A stretch of 12,142 nucleotides of DNA from Pseudomonadota bacterium (GTDB lineage: Bacteria > Pseudomonadota > Alphaproteobacteria > Paracaedibacterales > CAITNM01). Every line of letters begins with the position of its first letter. Position 1 is the stretch's first letter. Positions 7,047 to 12,142 of the stretch are shown here, piece by piece. Where the stretch lies: positions 1 to 12,142 of the forward strand of contig JAPLON010000015.1 of assembly GCA_026400695.1 (NCBI GenBank), read 5' to 3'. The notes under the pieces were generated by a model. It did no database searches. It was not told the origin of the DNA and saw only the letters and a list, made by a program, of their open reading frames with translations. The translations under genes were made by a program, and so were the position numbers.

Positions 7047-8390
7047 TTACCCATTGGTATTATTATTGTTGTTACTACTGACAGAGGATGAGGATGAGCT
7101 ACTCTCAGAAAAAGCTACTGTAGTTGTTTTAGTACTAAGTTGTGCTGCTAATTTATCCAGATGTATTAAACGAAGGCCATCGTAGCCATTAACTAATAAT
7201 TTTCCTGCTATAAGGGTGGCAGAATAAGAACTAATACCAGTGGCAATGTTAGCGCGTCTGGTGTTGGTTGCGGTATCTATAACTGAGACACTGCCTCGTT
7301 GACCCACATACAAGTTTCTTCCATCAAGAATTGCATAACTAGGTTCATCATCGAGCGGAATATCAGCACCTATTTTGGAGTTGGTTGTGGTATCGATTAC
7401 TGAAATACCGTGTGAGGTACCGTGCGAATTGCGCTTCAAAACATACAAGTTTGTCCCAGCAAGAATTGCAGAAGTAGGCGCATCACCGACAGGAATATTA
7501 GCACCTATTTTGGAGTTGGTTGTGGTATCGATTACTGAAACACTGTGTGAACTTCCATTCAAAACGTACAAGTTTCTCCCGGCAAGAGTTGCAGAAACAG
7601 GGTACTTTCCAACCGAAATATCAGCACCTATTTTGGAGTTGGTTGTGGTATCGATTACTGAAACACTGTGTGAATCATGGTTCACAACATACAAGTTTCT
7701 CCCAGCAAGAGTTGGAGAAAGGGGTGTACATCCAACCGAAATATCAGCACCTATTTTGGTGTTGGTTGTGGTATCGATTACTGAGACACTATTTGAATGG
7801 GCCTTCAAAACATATAAGTTTGCCCCAGCAAGAATTGGAGAACTAGGTTCATTACCGACAGGAATATCAGCACCTATTTTGGTGTTGGTTGTGGTATCAA
7901 TTACTGAGATACTATTTGAATGGGTCTTCAAAACATACAAGTTTTTTCCAGCAAAAATTGCAGAATTAGGCCTTGGGCCAACCGGAATATCAACTCTATT
8001 TCCTTCTAAATCGATGGTTGAAACCATATCATAGCGCAAAACATAAAAACATGGGGTGGGTTCATATTCAGCCATAATAGACAGTAAATTTGTTGGGGGT
8101 TGCATTCCAAGTTCTTTAAATGTTGCATCCAATACATTGCCTACGCTATGAATGCGAGCCTTATTAGCGTTCAAAGGTGCAGCACTAATACCTATGTCAT
8201 TTACCCCTTCCATAATTATTGTAACAATTTCTCCCCCATCGAAAGGAGCAATAGCTGTTGACGAGGACGATGAACTTGAAGATGATGTAGCATGCGCCCC
8301 AAATCCATCATCAGCTGCTGCATGCACATTTCCGATATGCATTGCCACAGAAACAAAAAGTGGCAAATATAGCTTTTTAAATTTAGACAT
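7047..8390 (-). CDS. Secreted seven-bladed YVTN-type beta-propeller protein
   Basis: The protein has 447 residues. A Sec signal peptide covers 1-24 (cleavage after V-H-A). A nine-serine tract follows at 36-44, then a region of unknown fold (about 50-118). From about 121 to 412 there are seven blades of roughly 41 residues. The typical blade reads SVIDTTTNTKIGADIPVG, then P-x-S-x-x-L-A-G-x-NLYVL, the YVTN/NHL-like pattern of beta-propellers that bind proteins or other ligands. The first blade (TIDLEGNRVDIPVG) and last (LIHLDKLA) are divergent, as expected for closing blades. The fifth inter-blade loop has four extra residues. The C-terminus is Ser- and Asn-rich (430-447), likely disordered. 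No catalytic motif is visible. An extended -10 element stands about 40 bp before the ATG. The gene probably heads a transcript continuing into the shared-leader gene 35 bp downstream. The binding partner is unknown. Confidence 0.85.
   Translation of the reverse strand: MSKFKKLYLPLFVSVAMHIGNVHAAADDGFGAHATSSSSSSSSSTAIAPFDGGEIVTIIMEGVNDIGISAAPLNANKARIHSVGNVLDATFKELGMQPPTNLLSIMAEYEPTPCFYVLRYDMVSTIDLEGNRVDIPVGPRPNSAIFAGKNLYVLKTHSNSISVIDTTTNTKIGADIPVGNEPSSPILAGANLYVLKAHSNSVSVIDTTTNTKIGADISVGCTPLSPTLAGRNLYVVNHDSHSVSVIDTTTNSKIGADISVGKYPVSATLAGRNLYVLNGSSHSVSVIDTTTNSKIGANIPVGDAPTSAILAGTNLYVLKRNSHGTSHGISVIDTTTNSKIGADIPLDDEPSYAILDGRNLYVGQRGSVSVIDTATNTRRANIATGISSYSATLIAGKLLVNGYDGLRLIHLDKLAAQLSTKTTTVAFSESSSSSSSVSSNNNNNTNG
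7367..7993 (-). repeat. Five tandem copies of a 123-bp propeller-blade repeat
   Basis: The core CACCTATTTTGG starts at 7367, 7502, 7625, 7748 and 7871. Spacings are 135, 123, 123 and 123 bp; the long one carries a 12-bp insertion near 7414-7428 that looks like a duplicated Ser-His-Gly-Thr codon block. About 36 bp of each unit, coding for SVIDTTTN and neighbours, are nearly identical. Two further, more divergent blades flank the array. Confidence 0.9.
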
Positions 8391-8429
8391 TTGTATTTTC
8401 TTTTTTAAAGTTGTTAATAGTTGTTATTT

Positions 8430-8438
8430 TTTATACCA
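8430..8438 (-). promoter_or_regulatory. Extended -10 promoter element of the propeller gene
   Basis: On the minus strand the sequence reads TGG followed by TATAAA (8438 to 8430), a TGn extended -10 with five of six matches to TATAAT. Transcription would start about 33 nt before the ATG at 8390. No good -35 is present, as allowed for extended -10 promoters. In AT-rich DNA a chance match is possible. Confidence 0.4.
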
Positions 8439-8476
8439 ATTGATTACATCATTATGGGATACCCTCCTACGCGGGG

Positions 8477-8590
8477 ATGACAGCAGATGCTGTTCAATTG
8501 TCATTACAAATGGATATTCGCTTATGTGATTATGACAAAATGATTCAATACCATCTGTCATTAACGTGCGAACGGAAATCCATTAATAAT
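8477..8590. repeat. Compound palindromic element with alternating ATGACA/TGTCAT arms
   Basis: ATGACA (8477-8482), TGTCAT (8499-8504), ATGACA (8532-8537) and TGTCAT (8556-8561) alternate in orientation. A larger imperfect inverted repeat encloses the second pair: ATTACAAATGGATATTCGC (8503-8521) against the reverse complement of 8568-8590, sharing AATGGAT and TTCGC. ACAGCA-GA-TGCTGT (8480-8493) lies inside the first pair. The layout suits a short palindromic repeat element or the remains of two such elements. Confidence 0.5.
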
Positions 8591-8841
8591 TAGGGGTTAG
8601 AGCCTATTACCAGGCGTCTAAATCGATGTGTTGGAAGCTTATATAGATTAAAGATTGACTCTTTGAAAGATTGATTAATGTACGCAATTCAAACAAACAC
8701 CTGGGCAGAATAGCTACCTAAAGGTATTTGTAAGTTATTTTTTTTCAAAAAAGTACACATACTATTATATAAAATGTTGCATAAAGCATTAATCACAAAT
8801 CTTATATAGAGAGAATTTTCATATTTTGCAATAAAAAAATA

Positions 8842-9252
8842 CTATTTGTTAAACGCAGTAGCAATATTATCAATCTGCTCACTCAAAAGTTGAGGGTGGT
8901 ATGAGTTAGTAACGCCACTATTCCAAACTGGGTTTGGCCAAGCAGCATCATGATCATATCTAGCAATTACATGCACATGCAACTGGGGAACCATATTACC
9001 CAAATTTGCGACATTTAGTTTTGTTGGATTATAAAGTTCTTTCATCACTTTACTGGCAAGAACAATTTCTTGCAGTAATAACTGCTGATTAGTATCTGAA
9101 AGGTCTATAATTTCTTTCACATTTGCTTGCAGGGGGATGAGTAATATCCATGGAAAAGCTGCATTATGGTGTAGGCGCACCTGGCACAAATTAAGCTTTG
9201 TAACGAAAGATGAGTCTGCCGTTAAACGAGAATCCATTTCAAAATTTTCCAT
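8842..9252 (-). CDS. HIT-family nucleotide-binding protein
   Basis: HIT proteins hydrolyse or transfer nucleotides from nucleoside phosphates such as AppppA or aminoacyl- and phosphoramidate nucleotides, using a histidine as nucleophile. The 136-residue protein is the usual size for a single domain. The motif is MVPQLHVHVIAR with His92 and His94; His94 would be the nucleophile. The third histidine of the classic H-x-H-x-H is isoleucine, and the following DAAWPNPVW is typical of a bacterial HIT subgroup. FPWILLIP near 33-40 is the usual substrate-side strand. The cellular substrate cannot be told from sequence. The ATG at 9252 is 3 nt after the stop of the damaged LysR gene, so the two were in one transcript. 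A 451-bp gene-free stretch follows. Confidence 0.88.
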   Translation of the reverse strand: MENFEMDSRLTADSSFVTKLNLCQVRLHHNAAFPWILLIPLQANVKEIIDLSDTNQQLLLQEIVLASKVMKELYNPTKLNVANLGNMVPQLHVHVIARYDHDAAWPNPVWNSGVTNSYHPQLLSEQIDNIATAFNK

Positions 9253-9255
9253 GTT

Positions 9256-10006
9256 TTATTCCATAAAGGCTTTTTGGCAATGTTCAATTATTAAATCAAT
9301 TCGCTTGTGTAGTGCTACATCAAAATTACGGTATAAGGCTAATATTTTGTAGCAAGATGTTTTTGGTTGCCAAGAAACGGGGTGAAGCTTTGCTTTTTTT
9401 CCTAAGAAATCTGGTAGGAAACCAACATCATTTGAATTAGCGCAAATATCCGCAATTAGCGACCAGCTTGGTATTCTGGCCTTAATTTCCAAGGGCTCTG
9501 CGTGTAATTGTTTCCAACTTTGCAAAAGCTGCAGTACTTCAATTTGATTTTCAGGTAAAAGCACAGGGCAGGGGGTAGTGTTTTGTAGGGCTGAGTATAG
9601 CTGAAATGGGTGGAAAAAACTGCATCATCATCGACAAAGATGCAGACATGGACGAAGCCTTAATTTCAATTGGCAGAATTGCTGAAATTACAGCTCTGGC
9701 TATGGCTTGAGTCGTTGCTAATCGTAATGGCCTGGGTAAATTTGTTGCAACTTTTTCACGGAAGTATCGGAGCCAATCTTCTACTGCAGGTATTAAACTT
9801 GCTCCTTGGTGGGTTAAACGAAAATGACGTTTTTCATGGGTACACAACGCCTGGCCAAAGGCTTGCTCAACCCGTGCAATTGCAGCACTTGCAGCGCTTT
9901 GACTTAAGTTATGTAAGCTAGCTGCTTTGCCTAGGTTCTTTAAGTGCCCTGCAGTTATGAACAATTCTAAGTCGGCAATTCTTAAATGGCTAAGTAGATT
10001 ATTCAT
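9256..10006 (-). pseudogene. LysR-type transcriptional regulator split by two single-base losses
   Basis: The N-terminal part (from ATG 10006) has the LysR winged helix-turn-helix: DLELFITAGHLKNLGKAASL and LSQSAASAAIARVEQAFGQ. The frame leaves the family pattern after ILPIEIKA. In the next frame VHVCIFVDDDAVF continues the effector domain, and in the third frame FFHPFQLYSALQNTTPCPVL runs to the intact C-terminal part (SNDVGFLPDFLGKKAKLHPV). The breaks fall at 9655-9656 (a T pair on the minus strand) and 9614-9619 (six Ts). One added base at each gives a continuous frame: 751 bp plus 2 is 753, that is 250 residues and the stop, somewhat short for the family (about 290-310). A GTG start at 10033 is possible but less likely. 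It is divergent from tlc, as LysR regulators often are to their target. Sequencing error in homopolymers is a real alternative to gene decay. Confidence 0.8.
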
Positions 10007-10088
10007 AAATATTACCAAGTTTCTTAAAATCACAATACTATGGCAAAAAGTGTACTATTTTTAAGCATTTTTAAATATCTGATTTTTC

Positions 10089-10107
10089 GATAATGAAAAT
10101 CATTTAT
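10089..10107. promoter_or_regulatory. Fur-box-like site between the LysR gene and tlc
   Basis: GATAATGAAAATCATTTAT matches the classic 19-bp Fur consensus (GATAATGATAATCATTATC) at 15 positions; the first 16 bases have a single mismatch. AATGA-AAA-TCATT forms a perfect inverted repeat in the centre. It lies 65 bp before the tlc start and 82 bp before the LysR start. The overlapping dyad GATTTT (10081-10086) and AAAATC (10096-10101) might instead be a LysR-type binding site. AT-rich DNA raises the chance of accidental matches. Confidence 0.4.
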
Positions 10108-10171
10108 ATCGTCAATACAAAAAACAAAAACTTGTTTATATTGGTCTTCTCATAAAACAAAAGGTACTAAA

Positions 10172-11581
10172 GTGAAAATTAATGAAGTTGTTTTAAAAAT
10201 ATTAATTCGCATTTGTCGTTTTAATTTTGGAAACTTTGAAAAAAAAGAATTTAAAAAATTTTTAAATATGGGCGGTATATTTGCTTTAATTATTGGCATC
10301 TACTGGACTTTGCGACCATTAAAAGATGCCATATTTATTCAGTTGGTTGATAAAACACATATCCCGTACGCTAAAACCGTATCAGTACTAGCGCTACTAC
10401 CATTGGTAATGTTTTATACTAAGCTTTTGCAGCGGACGTCGCGTGAAAGAATGTTTGTAATTTTGCCATATTTTTATGGAATTACAATTTTGTGTTTTAG
10501 TTTGGCAATGCTAGTTGCCCAAGGAACTCCTGAAGAAATAATGGCCAGAAGCACATTTGCTTTTGTCTGCACTAAAATTTTAGGATATTTGTGGTACCTT
10601 TTTGTTGAAAGCTTTGGTTCATTAGTAGTGGCTTTATTTTGGGCTTTTGCAACTGACACAACCGAACCTGTTTCAGCTAAGCGAGGTTTTCCTTTAGTCG
10701 TGGCAATTGGGCAAATGGGAGGCATTGTTTGCCCTTATGGTATTGGTGGACTGCCACATCGTTTAGGCTTGGAAAATGATGCTGTCTCAACTGCAATACT
10801 TGGCGCTTTAACTTTATGGATTGTTCCATTAGTAAGGAACTTTTTAAAGAATACTCCAAGCGATTTACTAGTAGCCTTTAAAGAAGAATCTAGCAAAACT
10901 AATGATGCACCACAGCACGAACCAGGGTTTCTTGAAGGACTTAAGCTTTTGGTTTCCAACCGCTACTTAATTGGCATATTTATGGTGCAGTTTATTTACG
11001 AATTTATCGTAACTATTTTTGATTACAATTTTAAGCTTGCGGCAGCTACTCAGTTTTCAGGGGTAGAACTTAGTAATTATTTAAGTATTTACGCTTCAAG
11101 CGTGAACATTGTTTCGTTGAGTTGCTTATTATTAGGCGTTAGTAATATTACGCGCTATTTAGGAATAGGTGTTTCTTTGGCATTAATGCCAGTTATTGTT
11201 GGGTTGGCATTGTTTAGCTTTTTAACCCTTGATTCAATTACTTTTTTGTTTGGATTAATGGTTGGTTCAAAAGCTATTAACTATGCATTAAATGGCCCTT
11301 CTTTAAAGCAGCTATACATTCCAACCACAACCGATGTTAGATTCAAAGCCCAAGCTTGGATTGAGACTTTTGGTTCACGTGCGTCTAAAGAAGCGGGTTC
11401 ATTGTTTAATATGTTACTTAAACCTATGCAATCAATATTTGGTGAAGTGGCAGGGAAGGGACACTACCTTATTTTAAGCGGAGCAGCTGGATTTCCACTG
11501 GTTGTATTTTGGTTTGTTTTGGCTATTTATTTGGGTAAAAAATTTAATAATGCGATTAAAGAAAAACACACTATATGTTAA
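10172..11581 (+). CDS. tlc: ATP/ADP translocase (Tlc/NTT family nucleotide transporter)
   Basis: This inner-membrane protein exchanges host ATP for bacterial ADP in energy-parasitic intracellular bacteria; some members carry other nucleotides. It has 469 residues, slightly shorter than the usual 490-530, with about ten to twelve hydrophobic segments. Family landmarks: IYWTLRPLKDAIF at 43-55, LWYLFVESFGSLVVALFWAF at 140-159 and, near the end, NYALNGPSLKQLYIPTTTDV (370-389) followed by RFKAQAWIETFGSRASKEAG. The charged residues typical of the transport path (Arg48, Lys51, Lys392, Glu398, Lys406) are present. The exact nucleotide specificity is not readable from sequence. The start is GTG at 10172, supported by AAGG at 10161-10164; ATG 10181 would be too far from it. 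It is divergent from the broken LysR regulator and shares its intergenic region, which has a Fur-like box. Confidence 0.93.
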   Translation: MKINEVVLKILIRICRFNFGNFEKKEFKKFLNMGGIFALIIGIYWTLRPLKDAIFIQLVDKTHIPYAKTVSVLALLPLVMFYTKLLQRTSRERMFVILPYFYGITILCFSLAMLVAQGTPEEIMARSTFAFVCTKILGYLWYLFVESFGSLVVALFWAFATDTTEPVSAKRGFPLVVAIGQMGGIVCPYGIGGLPHRLGLENDAVSTAILGALTLWIVPLVRNFLKNTPSDLLVAFKEESSKTNDAPQHEPGFLEGLKLLVSNRYLIGIFMVQFIYEFIVTIFDYNFKLAAATQFSGVELSNYLSIYASSVNIVSLSCLLLGVSNITRYLGIGVSLALMPVIVGLALFSFLTLDSITFLFGLMVGSKAINYALNGPSLKQLYIPTTTDVRFKAQAWIETFGSRASKEAGSLFNMLLKPMQSIFGEVAGKGHYLILSGAAGFPLVVFWFVLAIYLGKKFNNAIKEKHTIC

Positions 11582-11596
11582 ATGAAAATCGTAAAT

Positions 11597-11612
11597 ACAG
11601 TCTTGTGACTGT
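11597..11612 (+). other. Short stem-loop after tlc
   Basis: ACAGTC-TTGT-GACTGT is a perfect 6-bp stem with a 4-nt loop, 15 bp after the tlc stop. No U run follows, so termination there is doubtful; it may protect the 3' end of the transcript or be chance. Confidence 0.25.
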
Positions 11613-11642
11613 CAATGACTCTATCTGATTTAAATAAGTAAA

Positions 11643-11666
11643 AGCTACCGGACTAAGCCGGTAGCT
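11643..11666 (-). terminator. Intrinsic terminator of the right-edge minus-strand gene
   Basis: AGCTACCGG and CCGGTAGCT form a perfect 9-bp, GC-rich stem around a 6-nt loop. Read on the minus strand it is followed by TTTACTTATTT, and it begins 35 bp after the stop of the gene at 11702. On the plus strand only GTTTGATG follows, so it is less likely to end tlc transcripts, though it may work in both directions. Confidence 0.8.
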
Positions 11667-11701
11667 GTTTGATGAGGGTGAATTATTGAGTTTTTTATTG
11701 T

Positions 11702-12142
11702 TTATTCATCGTCATGTTTGCCGTCGTCTTCTGCAGCAACTGCCGGTGCAAAACGTACTGCCCATGCTGCATTTTGTCTTGTTATCAATTCGTCGTAGGC
11801 ACTAATTGCATTATCCATACCAGGTTGTTGCATGTCTGCTACTAATCCATTAATCATGGCATTAGTTCTAGCGCCAACTTCTGTAAACCAGGCAGCAACC
11901 GCTGCTTGATAGGCGATTCTTCCTTCAGCTGCTGGCAAAGCTGCATCTACTACAGGTACCCCTACTTCTCGTCCTATTAATTTTAGTAGAGCGTTTTGGT
12001 CTTTTGCTGTTTCGAATAAGTATTTAGCTGTAGCTGACTTTAATGTTACATGTTCACCTGTATTTTTATCATTAAAGGTAATTTCGGTATAGACATCACC
12101 ACGTCTTACTGTTGCGTGCGCTAAATCAAAACGTGGATATTG
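11702..12142 (-). CDS. Unrecognised protein, C-terminal 146 residues, start beyond the window
   Basis: The frame is open from the right edge (beginning QYPRFDLAHATVRRGDVYTE) to TAA at 11702-11704. The codons run on across the window edge, so the real start lies outside; the TTG at 11938 is an internal leucine. The first visible part looks like a beta-strand-rich stretch (DVYTEITFNDKNTGEHVTL), then an Ala-rich, probably helical region with AAVAAWFTEVGARTNAMING and ISAYDELITRQNAAWAVRF. The last eight residues are very polar and acidic (DDGKHDDE). No membrane segment and no known domain is recognised. A good terminator follows its stop, which supports an expressed gene. Low-complexity Ala richness limits any comparison by eye. 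Confidence 0.7.
   Translation of the reverse strand, partial: QYPRFDLAHATVRRGDVYTEITFNDKNTGEHVTLKSATAKYLFETAKDQNALLKLIGREVGVPVVDAALPAAEGRIAYQAAVAAWFTEVGARTNAMINGLVADMQQPGMDNAISAYDELITRQNAAWAVRFAPAVAAEDDGKHDDE

Larger units (their letters stand above)
8391..8841. other. Gene-free stretch of 451 bp with inverted repeats
   Basis: No convincing gene is seen on either strand. The part near 8390 holds the promoter of the propeller gene. From 8462 there is a small hairpin (CCCTC-CTAC-GCGGG with one mismatch) like the core of intergenic palindromes common in some alphaproteobacteria. It is followed by a composite of inverted repeats to 8590. From about 8600 to 8841 the sequence is AT-rich without clear structure, tRNA or open frame; it lies after the stop of the HIT gene. 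Confidence 0.6.

Noticed and set aside
7375..8034. Long plus-strand open frame of 219 codons with repeated peptide pattern
   Set aside because: It is the mirror of the minus-strand propeller repeats; its periodicity comes from the 123-bp DNA repeat, and the minus strand has the signal peptide, start site and known fold pattern.
8596..8640. Possible tRNA or small structured RNA in the GC-richer patch of the gene-free stretch
   Set aside because: No acceptor stem pairing or T-loop pattern could be found on either strand.
9551..9654. C-terminal residues of the first LysR fragment (SSMSASLSMMMQFF and on) as real protein
   Set aside because: The Met/Ser-rich stretch is out of frame; the neighbouring frame gives a hydrophobic-strand pattern (VHVCIFVDDDAVF) that suits the effector domain.
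10087..10115. Minus-strand promoter with TTGACG as -35 for the LysR gene
   Set aside because: The -35 is good, but the hexamer 17 bp on (TATCGA) matches the -10 consensus at only three positions, so it was not listed.

Overview
The window looks like AT-rich chromosomal DNA of a host-dependent bacterium. The best clue is an ATP/ADP translocase of the Tlc/NTT family (10172-11581), which imports host ATP and is typical of intracellular bacteria such as Rickettsiales, Holosporales, Chlamydiae and some amoeba symbionts. The other genes (Ugd, an RluC-like enzyme, UmuC, secreted proteins of unknown type, and decaying genes between them) fit an alphaproteobacterial endosymbiont, perhaps Holosporales-like. 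That placement is inference; the sequence does not prove it.

Layout. The left edge (1-560) is worn DNA: the C-terminal tail of a probable transposase, then a polytopic membrane protein whose N-terminus appears joined out of frame to a hydrophobic C-terminal tail. An intact UDP-glucose 6-dehydrogenase (ugd) follows, overlapping that tail in the ATGA manner, so this was probably the end of a surface-polysaccharide operon. Convergent to ugd is an exported Asp/Glu racemase-like protein that lacks the first catalytic cysteine. Then come, all on the minus strand, an RluC-type pseudouridine synthase and an orphan umuC whose ribosome-binding site lies at the foot of a 14-bp hairpin.

The centre (5650-8390) holds three minus-strand genes for exported or membrane proteins of unknown role. 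Two of them, lying 35 bp apart, begin with nearly the same 24-residue signal peptide but continue into unrelated mature parts: one is helical, the other a seven-bladed YVTN-type beta-propeller encoded by 123-bp DNA repeats. Upstream is a 451-bp gene-free stretch with alternating and nested inverted repeats.

The right part has a HIT-family protein directly after a LysR-type regulator. The regulator is split by two apparent single-base losses in T runs, and reads divergently from the ATP/ADP translocase. A strong Fur-box look-alike lies in the shared intergenic region. After the translocase there is a terminator for the minus-strand gene that runs off the right edge; that gene is unrecognised and has an acidic tail.

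Together, the intact genes cover energy import (tlc), polysaccharide precursor supply (ugd), ribosome modification (rluC), translesion synthesis (umuC) and exported proteins that could face the host. No complete new system such as a toxin-antitoxin pair, CRISPR array or phage-defence island is visible. The strongest leads are the shared-leader secreted pair, the umuC leader hairpin, the cysteine-less exported racemase homologue and the broken regulator with its Fur-like site beside tlc.
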